From the NCBI RefSeq assembly GCF_026341125.1, contig NZ_JAPEOR010000006.1, forward strand, positions 62,001 through 126,000: a stretch of 64,000 bases of DNA, given 5' to 3'. This DNA comes from Streptomyces sp. NBC_01142 (lineage in GTDB: Bacteria; Actinomycetota; Actinomycetes; Streptomycetales; Streptomycetaceae). The translations under genes and the position numbers were made by a program. The notes beneath the pieces are model-generated. The model was not told where the DNA came from. It saw only the letters and a list, made by a program, of their open reading frames with translations, and searched no databases. Numbering within the stretch: the first letter of the stretch is position 1; each line of letters opens with the position of its first letter. Shown here piece by piece: positions 48,818-56,669 of this stretch.

Positions 48818-48882
48818 TCAAACATCCCCCCGCTCTGCCGCCTGACTCCGGCATGCCCAAGCGCTCTCTGAACGGAGGCCCT

Positions 48883-49815
48883 GTGCCCATCTACCTCGAC
48901 AACCCCCACGAGTACAGCCCGCGCGGGCCGGACGGCCAGGGGTGGAACAGGCTGTCGCTCAACGCCCACTTCGACACCCCCGCCCACTGCGGGCTCCGGC
49001 CGATCCGGTTCGCCTCGCTCTTCGAGGCCCGCACCGGCCGACAGCGCTGGGGCGGCTTCGAGCGGTGCATGGGCGCGAAGCTCGCTTCACGGCCGGTTCC
49101 GAACGCCTCGCCGGACACGCCGCGTGTGCAGTGCGGGGCCTGCCCGGTCTACCAGAACTCCCGCGAGCACCCGCAGTTGCCGAACTGGCCCGACCAGTCT
49201 GTGCTGCTGCTCGGCCGCGTGCGGGACTGGCCGCGTACCCCCGGAATGTGGATCGCCGACCCGGCCGCCGGCCGCAGCAGCGTGCACCTGCACACCTGGC
49301 AGGGGCAGGACACCGGCGTCGCCGTCGACTGGCCGGACCTCGCCATCGCCGCCGAGATCCGCATGACCTGGCAGTTCCAGGACCAGGAGAGCGACGCCTT
49401 CTGGATCGTCCGGCTCAACCCGGGCGCCGAGCAGACGGTCGTCCACACGAAGAACTACCGGGATCACACCCGGCACGTGCTGTACGCGCCCGGCGCCCGG
49501 CGCCTTGCTGGGGTGAAGTGCCACGGGGCGTGCGCGCACGAGGACTGGCACCTGCGCCACCTCGCCGCCGACCTGGCCGACCTCGACGGCGCAACGCCCG
49601 CCGACGGGCCCGCCGCAACACTGGACCTGCCCGAGCGCCTGCCCGGGGTGCCGTCCTTCTCGCTGTCCCGCGACGGAGGCACCGCCACGATCACGCACAC
49701 GGCCAGCCGTGACTTCGACGCCTCGACCATGGCCATCAACACCGAGGCACCACCGACCTCACCCGACGTCACCGCCGCGCTGCTCGCCCACATCGCCCGC
49801 GTCGCCGCCTGGTAG
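48883..49815 (+). CDS. hypothetical protein, 310 aa
   Basis: GTG 48883 follows GGAGGCCCT. CGACPVYQNSREHP near residue 82 and VKCHGACAHEDWHLRH near 207-222 form two Cys/His clusters; the middle is beta-rich with many Trp residues. Second gene of the P13 unit, followed by a terminator. Unrecognised. Confidence 0.65.
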   Translation: MPIYLDNPHEYSPRGPDGQGWNRLSLNAHFDTPAHCGLRPIRFASLFEARTGRQRWGGFERCMGAKLASRPVPNASPDTPRVQCGACPVYQNSREHPQLPNWPDQSVLLLGRVRDWPRTPGMWIADPAAGRSSVHLHTWQGQDTGVAVDWPDLAIAAEIRMTWQFQDQESDAFWIVRLNPGAEQTVVHTKNYRDHTRHVLYAPGARRLAGVKCHGACAHEDWHLRHLAADLADLDGATPADGPAATLDLPERLPGVPSFSLSRDGGTATITHTASRDFDASTMAINTEAPPTSPDVTAALLAHIARVAAW

Positions 49816-49822
49816 AGCGCCA

Positions 49823-49848
49823 CGGCCGTCGCGATCACGCGACGGCCG
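49823..49848. terminator. bidirectional hairpin terminator
   Basis: CGGCCGTCGC and exact complement around six bases, between convergent genes. Confidence 0.75.
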
Positions 49849-49936
49849 GCCGACGGAGGCGCGCTCGCCGGGCCCCGGCCGTGCGGCGACGCCGGGGACG
49901 GTCGCGGGGCCGAAGCGATGCGTTCGCTCCCGGGCG

Positions 49937-50368
49937 TCAGTTCAGGCTGATGCCGCGGTGGTCGTAGAAGCGGATGTGCGTTTCACTTTCGGTGCTCTCC
50001 AGGGCTTGCTGCAGCCTCCCCAGCAGTTCGGACTGGGTGCGCTCGCTCAGGTCGACCTCGAGCACGCTGTCGCCGGAGAAGAACTGGAAGGAGCCGCGTA
50101 CGTCCGGATCCGCGTCCCAGGGTTCGATGAGGAAGCCGCGGAAGGCGTCCTTGCCGCCAGGGCTGCGGTAGTCCTCTCTCTGCGCCAGGGCTTCACATAT
50201 CGCGCGCAGCTCATCGTGGGCGACGAACACCGATGCGTTCTTCACCCGGGGGCGTCCCGCTCGCGGGTTGGACTCGGACTCCCGCCGGGTGGACGTGAAC
50301 GAGAGCACCACCCCCGCGGTGATCGGCTCGACGCCGATGCTGTCGATCTGCTCCTCGAATGTGGCCAC
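49937..50368 (-). CDS. hypothetical protein, 143 aa
   Basis: GTG 50368 follows AGGGGAG. Alpha/beta protein: GVVLSFTSTRRES, SVFVAHDELRAICEAL, GSFQFFSGDSVLEVDL. Single-gene leftward unit. Unrecognised. Confidence 0.6.
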   Translation of the reverse strand: MATFEEQIDSIGVEPITAGVVLSFTSTRRESESNPRAGRPRVKNASVFVAHDELRAICEALAQREDYRSPGGKDAFRGFLIEPWDADPDVRGSFQFFSGDSVLEVDLSERTQSELLGRLQQALESTESETHIRFYDHRGISLN

Positions 50369-50726
50369 GATCTCCCCTTTCGTCGCTGTCTGGTCTGCCG
50401 CTCCAGGAGCGGAGTGCCCATGCTGACAGACCGTGCCGACACCGCAGTTGCGCTGCTCAGGGCACTGCTCGACCGGTGGAGCAGTCCCCCGACGGGGTGA
50501 GAACCTTCGAAGGGCCAGCGTCGGCGTCGAGCGGGCCGCTACTCTGGGCGCGGTGCGTCCCAGGGGGCGCGCGCTCGTCGGCTTGACCCACCGTTGGCCG
50601 TCCTGAGTGAACCGAGCCGGTGCTCGGCCCCGGAGAGCAAGTGCAGCATTCGCGCCCGGCCTGTCGGTCCTGTCGGCGCATCGAGGTGGGCGGTGCGATC
50701 TGCGGGACCGTGTTCAGGAGAGCGCC
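50369..50726. other. 358-nt gap with one possible micro-ORF
   Basis: Apart from the 26-codon frame at 50420 nothing is supported; no family promoter is present, so the promoters of both flanking units are unidentified. Confidence 0.4.
50420..50500 (+). CDS. possible small protein, 26 aa
   Basis: ATG 50420 has GGAG five bases upstream. TDRADTAVALLRALLDRW would form an amphipathic helix. No family; supported only by the ribosome site and composition. Confidence 0.35.
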   Translation: MLTDRADTAVALLRALLDRWSSPPTG

Positions 50727-51737
50727 ATGCCGACCAATCCCCGTACGTCACCCACCCACTTCTCGCGGATCGCCCGCCGGCTTAGCCACGAAACGGGCAT
50801 GGGCTACCAGAAGGCCCTGGCGACCGTGCAGGAGAACGCGGACCGGATCATGCAGCAGGGCCCGCGGCTCGACGCCGCCGGCTGCGACATGGCGTTGCGG
50901 GTCCTGCTGCAGCAGGACCTCGAGTTCTGGGGTCCGGGGATCGGCGCGCACATGTGGCCGCAGCAGTACCACCCGGTCTCGATGGAGCTGCTGCACTCCG
51001 GCCTGTGCATGGAGGCGATGCAGGCGGCCGACCGGGCGCGCGACCAGGACCAGCCACAGCCGTGCGGCAGCACCTTCGACCCGTCCTACCTCGCTGCGGT
51101 CGGCGTGGAACCCTTGGACTACGGCGCCCCCGAGGAAGGCGAGGACTGGGACGAGGAACCCGAGGAGGTCGACACAGCGCTGCTGGAGCCGGTCGACGAG
51201 CCGGACCGGTGGCGGCGCCATGTGCTCACCCAGGGCGTCCGTCCCGTCTACCGGCTACCGGACGACCACAGCCTCCTGCCCGCCGCCCGCGAGGAGCTGC
51301 TCCGCCTCGCACCGGACGAGGCACACGCCCGCCTGGAGCAGTTGCACACGGAGCAGCCCGCGGCGGCCGAGGCGTACGTGGTGAGGGCCGAGCTCCATCT
51401 CGCCGCCGCACGCGAGGCCGGCCTGGAGCGAGACTCCGGCGTGCTGGACGAAGCGCGCCGGTGGTACGAATGCGCGGTCGCCGTCGCCGAGGTGCCGCTC
51501 GCCTTCCCGATGTACGACGGCGGCGTGCTCCTGTGGCAGGAGATGTCCAACCGGCCGCTGCTGCGCGGGTTGTACGGGCTGGCGCGGGTCGCGCACTGGC
51601 AGAAGAGGTGGAACTGCGCGGAGATGATCCTGATGCGGCTGCTCTACCTCGACCCCGTCGACGAGCAGCAGGCCGGCGTCCTGCTGAGGGAGGTCCGCGC
51701 CGCCGCGGGCATCGCTCAGCCCGACGAGACCGCCTGA
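50727..51737 (+). CDS. hypothetical protein, 336 aa, shared N-terminal module
   Basis: ATG 50727 follows AGGAGAG. Residues 16-34 (ARRLSHETGMGYQKALATV) and WGPGIGAH near 72-79 match the N-terminus of the 885-residue protein at 5.3 kb. An acidic linker (EEGEDWDEEPEEVD) separates it from a helical C-terminal half (residues 190-336) that looks like TPR-type repeats (AEAYVVRAELHLAAAREAG; WQKRWNCAEMILMRLLYL). Probably a protein-protein interaction scaffold. Confidence 0.65.
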   Translation: MPTNPRTSPTHFSRIARRLSHETGMGYQKALATVQENADRIMQQGPRLDAAGCDMALRVLLQQDLEFWGPGIGAHMWPQQYHPVSMELLHSGLCMEAMQAADRARDQDQPQPCGSTFDPSYLAAVGVEPLDYGAPEEGEDWDEEPEEVDTALLEPVDEPDRWRRHVLTQGVRPVYRLPDDHSLLPAAREELLRLAPDEAHARLEQLHTEQPAAAEAYVVRAELHLAAAREAGLERDSGVLDEARRWYECAVAVAEVPLAFPMYDGGVLLWQEMSNRPLLRGLYGLARVAHWQKRWNCAEMILMRLLYLDPVDEQQAGVLLREVRAAAGIAQPDETA

Positions 51738-51845
51738 AGTCGGCCAGGGCGAGGAACCTGGAGCGTGACGATCAGACGGCATCGGCTGGCGGCCCGCCGG
51801 ATCCCGACGGCTCTGTGCGCGTCACGCAGCGCGCCGCCGGTGCGG

Positions 51846-52742
51846 CTACCGTTCGGCGGGAACCACTTCTTCCCGTGGCATCGCGAGCGGCCGACGCTTG
51901 CGGCTCGGGGCGAACCACGGCTCGTAGAACGGCCGGGAGATCGCGCGCCGGCCCTCGGGCAGCTGCGGGCGCGGGTGCCGTGCCTGGGCCCCGCGCACCA
52001 CTTCGCCGACGACGACCTGCGGCGTGGCGATCGCCTCGGGAGAGGCGTCCAGCGCCCGCGCACCGGGAATGATCCGCCCTTCCAAGGGCGGTGCGGGATT
52101 GAGAACCTGGAGGATCCGAACGGCAAGGTCCGCAGGCACCCAGTCCAACCGCAGATCGACCGCGGTCCCGGGGTGGTTCAGGCGGGCCTTCACACGGCAC
52201 ATGGCCCGTTCCCCCTCCACCTGGTGATTCACCGACGCGTACGACTGGAGCCGGTCTGGGCCGCCGCCGACAGCACCCGGCCCCAGCGTGGGCAGCGCCC
52301 GCTCGAGGCGCGCGTTCAGCCGGGTCCGGGCCGCCGTGTACTGCTCCTCCAGCCGCTTGTGCAGCATCGCCGTGGGCCACACATTCAGGTACGCGGGCAG
52401 GAACCTGGTGACGAGCCTGCGCGCGAGCCAGGTGGCCGGCTGGTCGAGGCCGACGCCGATCGTCGGAGCACGGTCGCCGTAGAACTCCCGCGGGTAGTGG
52501 CCGTCGACCGTGAGCCGCCGCCCGGCCGCTCCGGCGAGATTGGGGGTGAGGCGGGCAACGTGGACGGCGAATCCGGCGGGATGGTGCAGGGTGAACGACC
52601 CGTACAGATTGACCCCGGCCGTGACCGTCCACCCTCCGCCCTGGATGTCCTCGGCGTTGAGGATGTCCGCCACGGCCTGGCCGCGGACGGCGAAGTCGTC
52701 GTGCGCCTCCTGCATCCGCCGTTCGATGACGTTGCTGTGCAT
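51846..52742 (-). CDS. hypothetical protein, 298 aa
   Basis: ATG 52742 has GGAG just upstream. Paralogue of the 253-residue protein at 12.2 kb (shared GGGWT, AGRRLTVDG, FLPAYL, LPTLG). Beta-rich N-terminal half, helical centre, and a basic C-terminus (FAPSRKRRPLAM). Second gene of the leftward unit after the 421-residue protein. Confidence 0.65.
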   Translation of the reverse strand: MHSNVIERRMQEAHDDFAVRGQAVADILNAEDIQGGGWTVTAGVNLYGSFTLHHPAGFAVHVARLTPNLAGAAGRRLTVDGHYPREFYGDRAPTIGVGLDQPATWLARRLVTRFLPAYLNVWPTAMLHKRLEEQYTAARTRLNARLERALPTLGPGAVGGGPDRLQSYASVNHQVEGERAMCRVKARLNHPGTAVDLRLDWVPADLAVRILQVLNPAPPLEGRIIPGARALDASPEAIATPQVVVGEVVRGAQARHPRPQLPEGRRAISRPFYEPWFAPSRKRRPLAMPREEVVPAER

Positions 52743-52784
52743 GATCTCCACTCCATGGGCGGGGTACGGCGATGAACTCGGTGG

Positions 52785-54050
52785 TCAGGCGGCCTCGGCA
52801 GGCAGGTCCTCGCGCCGGCTGCCGGGGACCAGGGAGCGCAGCTCGCACTCGCGGGCCCGATGGCGGCGCGCGTTGCGCTCCTCGATGGCCAGCTGCTTCT
52901 TGACCTCGCTCAGCTGACGCCGGGCGTCTGCGCGCAGGCTCGGGACGTTGGCCTGCGCGGCCGCCAGACGCAGCGCCGCCAGGTCCGGCCGGCGCAGGTA
53001 GTGCAGCGCCAGCGCGCGGACGACAGCTGCGGTGCGGCGCTCGGTGGCGTACGGCGCCGAGCCCCGGGACGGCACCCGGGCGCCGATGGTGTCCGGGGCG
53101 GTGGGAGTGATGTCGTCGCTCGTGTCGTGGTCCCACTGGCCGCACAGGCGTACTCCGTTGACCACGGGCGCGTGCGCCCGCTCGTCCTCGTAGTACCGGC
53201 CGCTGGCGTGCCCGTAGGCGACCCAGATGCCCTGGGGGATCGGCTCCGGCCGGTACCGGTTCGGTCCGACGGTGAACCGCCCGGATACCCGGGCGCCGGT
53301 CACCTCGTAGACGACACTCCCCGCGACCTCGGCGTTCACCGCGACCTCGCGGACCGTGATCTGCCCGAGCGTGCCCCGGCGGGGATCTTCGATCGGCAGC
53401 TGCACCGGCTCAGCCTGCGGCGCCTGCACGGGACGTGGCCGACGCCGCAGGATGCCGGCCAGCACGCAGATCCGGTGACGAACGGACCGGCGCTCCCGCT
53501 CGAGCTCGACGGCCTGGGCCTCCGCCGCCGCTGCGCTGTTGCCCTCGTGCTCGGCGTACTCCGCCGCCTTCTCACGCGCCGCCGTCACCATGAGGTCGCG
53601 CCGAAAGGGCAGGCTGCGCCAGTGCGTGACGATGGCAAGGATCACGGCCTCGATGCGGCGCCGCGTGCCGCGGGCGAGCTCCCGGTGAATGCCGTTGCTC
53701 AGCCCGGCGGCGTAGCGGCCCAGGAACCAACCGGTCGGCAGGTCATCCGGGTGCAGGTGCCCGGTCCAGCCATGGACCCGGACACCGTGCACCACCGGCT
53801 CGTCGGGCCGGTGCTCGCGGTAGAAGCTGCCGAGCGGCTCAGTGCCGTCACCGAACTGCACCGCGACGGTGGTCGGCAGAATCGGACCGTTCGCGATGTG
53901 GTCCGGCACGACCACGAAAGTCCCGCGCACGTGCGGAGCACGGACGACGTAGCGGACGCGGCCGCGCTCCAGGACGGTCACGCGCGCTGCGGCGGAGCCG
54001 ACGCCGGGCAGCGGCAGCTCGACCCGTTCGGTGAGATGGCGGACAGACAA
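52785..54050 (-). CDS. HVRG-motif protein, 421 aa, internally duplicated
   Basis: TTG 54050 follows AGAGGAG. Two similar halves: RYVVRAPHVRGTFVVVPDHI with HGVRVHGWTGH in the first and VYEVTGARVSGRFTVGPNRY with NGVRLCGQWDH in the second, each followed by a helical segment. Paralogue of the 201-residue protein at 11.4 kb, which has one unit. A charged helical linker joins the halves. Function unknown. Confidence 0.65.
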   Translation of the reverse strand: MSVRHLTERVELPLPGVGSAAARVTVLERGRVRYVVRAPHVRGTFVVVPDHIANGPILPTTVAVQFGDGTEPLGSFYREHRPDEPVVHGVRVHGWTGHLHPDDLPTGWFLGRYAAGLSNGIHRELARGTRRRIEAVILAIVTHWRSLPFRRDLMVTAAREKAAEYAEHEGNSAAAAEAQAVELERERRSVRHRICVLAGILRRRPRPVQAPQAEPVQLPIEDPRRGTLGQITVREVAVNAEVAGSVVYEVTGARVSGRFTVGPNRYRPEPIPQGIWVAYGHASGRYYEDERAHAPVVNGVRLCGQWDHDTSDDITPTAPDTIGARVPSRGSAPYATERRTAAVVRALALHYLRRPDLAALRLAAAQANVPSLRADARRQLSEVKKQLAIEERNARRHRARECELRSLVPGSRREDLPAEAA

Positions 54051-54170
54051 GGAACTCCTCTGCTGTACGGACGACTCCGGCTCGGGGGCGGCGCCGGATC
54101 ACTACAGGCGGTCGCCCCGTCAGGGCCCAGCGACCCCGCCGGACGACGGCAGGGCGACGGGGGACGATGT

Positions 54171-54410
54171 TCAGGACGCCTCCGGGGACTTGCGCCTCCG
54201 CCAGACCTCGAGTGCGGCCCAGGGCCGCGTGACCGCCAGGGCCGCGAAGAGGGCCCACTCGCGGGAGCGGTTGCCGAGCCAGCGCTTGTGGTTGTGCGGC
54301 AGCAGCAGGTCCTCCACCCACATCCCGAAGAGCTCCCAGGGCCGGAGCCGCCCCGCGGCGTAGCCGAGAGCGAGCAGGGCGAGGGCGGCGACGGCGGCGA
54401 AGGCGATCAC
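54171..54410 (-). CDS. small membrane protein, 79 aa
   Basis: GTG 54410 overlaps the upstream stop (GTGA). One N-terminal hydrophobic helix (IAFAAVAALALLALGYAAG) and a second weaker one near 53-65; basic C-terminus. Probably anchored with the bulk in the cytoplasm. Confidence 0.6.
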   Translation of the reverse strand: MIAFAAVAALALLALGYAAGRLRPWELFGMWVEDLLLPHNHKRWLGNRSREWALFAALAVTRPWAALEVWRRRKSPEAS

Positions 54411-55015
54411 GCCGCGTCTGCCGCGTAGGGGTGGTCACTGATCAGCGCGCGGATCTTGCGCACCGACGGAGCGTCATGCCACTGCGGGCGGTCAGGCGTG
54501 CGGGCGAGGCCGGCACCGGCCCGGCGGGCCGAGCCCGGCACACAGCTCCAGGTCAGCTCGAATCGCCACTGGGTCCCACGCGAGGGAGCGTCGGACGGGA
54601 GCGTGTCCCGGCCGACGACGATCTTCAGCAGCATCTCGTCCGTTCCGCGCGGCGTCCAGGCCCGTGCCGAGCGCCATCCGTGGCTTTCGGCGTGCGCGAG
54701 CAGCTCCTGGACGGCCTTGGGCAGTTCCCAGCCATCCGGTGTGATCGCGGCCAGCTGTCGCTCCGCCTGCGCCAGCTCCGTCTGGGTCCGCTGCGCGGTC
54801 GCCTTCCACTGGTCGCGTTCGGACTGGGCGACGTCCGCATTCCATTCCGCGGTGCGCAGCTGTCGCATCAGCTCCAGCGGCGACAGGTCGCGGTACTTGG
54901 CGAAAGCGCGGGCCTCGTCCGCGGTCTGCGGCCTGTCGTGGAACTCGACGCGATCGACGGTGCCATCGGGGTGCAAGACCCTCTTCACTCCGGAGAGCGG
55001 GTACGGCGTGGTGAT
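54407..55015 (-). CDS. hypothetical protein, 202 aa, probable ATC start
   Basis: AAGGGAG is followed at six bases by ATC 55015, giving TTPYPLSGVKRVLHPDG, a natural N-terminus. GTG 54988, nine codons later, has no good ribosome site. Residues 35-90 are a charged coiled-coil-like helix (EWNADVAQSERDQWKATAQR). Followed by the coupled membrane protein. Confidence 0.6.
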   Translation of the reverse strand: MTTPYPLSGVKRVLHPDGTVDRVEFHDRPQTADEARAFAKYRDLSPLELMRQLRTAEWNADVAQSERDQWKATAQRTQTELAQAERQLAAITPDGWELPKAVQELLAHAESHGWRSARAWTPRGTDEMLLKIVVGRDTLPSDAPSRGTQWRFELTWSCVPGSARRAGAGLARTPDRPQWHDAPSVRKIRALISDHPYAADAA

Positions 55016-55131
55016 GGTGAACTCCCTTACTGAGCAGCAGGGGTCGGGTGGGACGGCCGGCGGACTCCTTCGACTGGGTCGGCCGAGGACGACGTCCGGC
55101 GGCGCACCGAATCGGGAGGTGGGGGACAGGG

Positions 55132-55202
55132 CGGGGGCGGCAGGGATCGAACCTGCGCTGCCGGCTTTGGAGACCGTCGCTCTGCCTCTGAGCTACACCC
55201 CC
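55132..55202 (-). tRNA. tRNA-Trp (CCA)
   Basis: Acceptor GGGGGTG with CGCCCCC, D-arm GCTC...GAGC, anticodon loop CTCCAAA (CCA), T-arm GCAGG TTCGATC CCTGC. The first anticodon-stem pair is A-G. The 3' end reads GCCT, so CCA is not encoded. Last tRNA of the leftward array from P14. Confidence 0.85.
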
Positions 55203-55276
55203 TGGGGTTGGCGATCGCGCCCCGGAGTTCGGGACCATCGCCTCTGGGCACCGGTGGACGGCGCGACAGCGGTAGG

Positions 55277-55348
55277 TGCTCCTGCAGGGACTCGAACCCC
55301 GATCTCCGGATCCGTAGTCCGGTGTCCTTTCCGTTGAACGACAGGAGC
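55277..55348 (-). tRNA. tRNA-Arg (ACG)
   Basis: Acceptor GCTCCTG with CAGGAGC, anticodon stem CCGGA/TCCGG, loop CTACGGA, T-arm GGGG TTCGAGT CCC. Its acceptor and T-arm are nearly identical to those of the Asp and Glu(TTC) tRNAs of the other array. Confidence 0.85.
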
Positions 55349-55372
55349 TGCGCGCGTTCCGCGCAAACTGCG

Positions 55373-55445
55373 TACCCTCGGCGGGATTTGAACCCGCGAT
55401 CTCCCGGTTGAGAGCCGGGCGAGATATCCAGTCCTCCACGAGGGC
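55373..55445 (-). tRNA. tRNA-Glu (CTC)
   Basis: Acceptor GCCCTCG with CGAGGGT, anticodon stem CCCGG/CCGGG, loop CTCTCAA, T-arm GCGGG TTCAAAT CCCGC. A close copy lies at 60568. Confidence 0.8.
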
Positions 55446-55457
55446 ATGTCCGGCGTC

Positions 55458-55515
55458 GGCCCGGGGATCAGATCAGGTTGGGTCCGCGAGGACCCGAGCA
55501 TCACCTTCCCCGGCC
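55458..55515 (-). ncRNA. structured RNA element C, array 1
   Basis: Outer stem GGCCGGGGA with TCCCCGGGCC, inner AGGT/ACCT pair, hairpin GGGTCC TCGC GGACCC, and GATCTGATC before the closing strand. A homologous element with the same stems and GATCCGATC lies at 60494 in array 2. Confidence 0.65.
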
Positions 55516-55524
55516 GACGGCCGG

Positions 55525-55560
55525 TCCGCTTGCGGCTCCTCCCCAGAAGCCGCGAGCGGA
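55525..55560 (-). ncRNA. structured RNA hairpin B, array 1
   Basis: TCCGCT and GCGGCT paired with AGCCGC and AGCGGA, apex CTGGGGAGG. The counterpart at 60449 keeps the GGCTCC apex and its complement with changed outer bases. Confidence 0.6.
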
Positions 55561-55561
55561 G

Positions 55562-55611
55562 CGTGTCAGCGAGATCGGATCCGCGGGGAACTTCACCTGC
55601 TTGCTGACACG
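55562..55611 (-). ncRNA. structured RNA element A, array 1
   Basis: Nine-pair outer stem CGTGTCAGC/GCTGACACG; in array 2 the same position reads CGTGCCAGC/GCTGGCACG, a compensatory U-A to C-G change. The interior holds AAGCAGGTGAAGTTCC. Confidence 0.7.
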
Positions 55612-55614
55612 TCG

Positions 55615-55680
55615 TGAACGGGCGGGAATCGAACCCACGACCACCCCAACCGGGGGGCTCTGCCACTGAGCTACCGCTCC
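55615..55680 (-). ncRNA. tRNA-like RNA without anticodon loop
   Basis: 66 nt: acceptor GGAGCGG/CCGTTC, D-arm GCTC AGTGGCA GAGC, a short middle arm CCCC...GGGG capped by about four to five bases (CGGTT), and a normal T-arm GTGGG TTCGATT CCCGC. Three to four bases are missing from the middle arm, so no anticodon can be presented. The counterpart in array 2 (60328) has the same length and shape. Confidence 0.6.
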
Positions 55681-55740
55681 AAGGCGAGCGTCCTCGCCTC
55701 TTCAACCCTCCCGAGGATCAGTCGGTCAGGTCCGATGGAT

Positions 55741-55790
55741 GTGCTGGCGTGTGCCCTGCCGGAGCGCCGGTGGGTGGAGTGCGCCAACAC
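55741..55790 (-). ncRNA. spacer hairpin, array 1
   Basis: GTGTTGGCG paired with CGCCAGCAC. In array 2 the counterpart is GTGCTGGTG with a complementary 3' strand; several pairs differ yet still pair. Immediately follows a tRNA-like element and the repeated TCACGACGTG. Confidence 0.6.
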
Positions 55791-55794
55791 GTCG

Positions 55795-55860
55795 TGACCC
55801 GAGGGGAGTTGAACCCCTGCCCCGAATGCCTTCAGGGCCAGCTCCGGTAGCTGCGAGCCT
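55795..55860 (-). ncRNA. tRNA-like RNA with GGCA-capped middle arm
   Basis: 66 nt: acceptor AGGCTCG/CGGGTCA, D-arm CAGCT...AGCTG, middle arm GCCCTGAA GGCA TTCGGGGC, T-arm AGGGG TTCAACT CCCCT with no variable loop. The homologue at 60136 carries paired changes in acceptor and middle arm, which is evidence for selected RNA structure. It is the first element after promoter P14. Confidence 0.7.
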
Positions 55861-55926
55861 GCCGTACGGCGCGGATCGGCCGCGCCCGCGTTGCCGTACG
55901 GCGCCTGCGGGGTTGATCACCCCCGC

Positions 55927-55979
55927 TGACTCTTATAAATTTACGCCACTCGCGCCCATGTGTCAAATTAAAAGGGTCA
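55927..55979 (-). promoter_or_regulatory. family promoter P14 for RNA array 1, with dyad
   Basis: Leftward: TGACCCTTTTAATTTGAC ending in -35 TTGACA (55961-55966), spacer 17, -10 TAAATT (55938-55943), continuing TTATAAGAGTCA as an inverted half-site. Confidence 0.9.
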
Positions 55980-56036
55980 AGATGGAGGGGAATGCCTCCC
56001 CGACGGCGAGGCCGGCTGCCGCCGAGCGGCGCCCGG

Positions 56037-56372
56037 CTAGCTCAGGTCGTACACGAACAACCAACCGGGCTCGACAGGTTCTGCATGCCCCACGAATACG
56101 GCGGCCCGCCGCACGGCCTCGTCCCGCTCGGGCGACGGGGTGAAGTCGCGTACGGACTTGCAACTGCCGGGCGCGAAGGCCACGACAGCGGCCCCGATCA
56201 CCACCCGAGATGGGCCCCGGTCACCAGAGACGGTGAAGAGCTGCACGTCCTCGGTGCCACCGGCCGCGCCCTGGGCGCGACGCAGGTCCTCCAGGCGGTC
56301 ATAGACATGCTCCCAGTTCGCCCCCTTCAGCTCGGCGCCGTACACGGCAAGAAGCGAGTGGTCCAGGCTCAC
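56037..56372 (-). CDS. hypothetical protein, 111 aa
   Basis: GTG 56372 follows GGAGGA. Alpha/beta: SLLAVYGAEL, VQLFTVSGDRGPSRVVIGAAVVAFAPG in parts, GWLFVYDLS. Third gene of the leftward unit behind the 217-residue protein; P15 is the nearest upstream family promoter. Unrecognised. Confidence 0.6.
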   Translation of the reverse strand: MSLDHSLLAVYGAELKGANWEHVYDRLEDLRRAQGAAGGTEDVQLFTVSGDRGPSRVVIGAAVVAFAPGSCKSVRDFTPSPERDEAVRRAAVFVGHAEPVEPGWLFVYDLS

Positions 56373-56441
56373 CGCGGATCCTCCGATCTCCCGGATCCGC
56401 CGGGTGCGGGGCGCGGGTTGGTGCCGCCGCCAGCGGGTTGG

Positions 56442-56669
56442 TCAGTCCTCGGCTGCGTCGCCGCCACCATCACCGCGGTCTTCGCAGTCGGGGCAGTCGT
56501 CGTCGCAGCGCTCCTGGATGCCGAGGCTGTGGACGCGGCAGCGCATGCAGGGTTCGCGGGTGAACGTGACCTCGCCGTCCTCGTACGTCTCGCCGTTGTA
56601 GTCGTCGACGGCGGTGCCCTGCGGTTCGTGGCAGTGGCCGCAGTTGACTTCTCCCTCGCGGTACAGCAT
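56442..56669 (-). CDS. zinc-ribbon-like protein, 75 aa
   Basis: ATG 56669 overlaps the previous stop (TGATG). CGHC at about residues 10-13, CMRC near 41-44 and CDDDCPDC near 56-63: enough cysteines for two zinc sites. Strongly acidic C-terminus. Confidence 0.65.
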   Translation of the reverse strand: MLYREGEVNCGHCHEPQGTAVDDYNGETYEDGEVTFTREPCMRCRVHSLGIQERCDDDCPDCEDRGDGGGDAAED

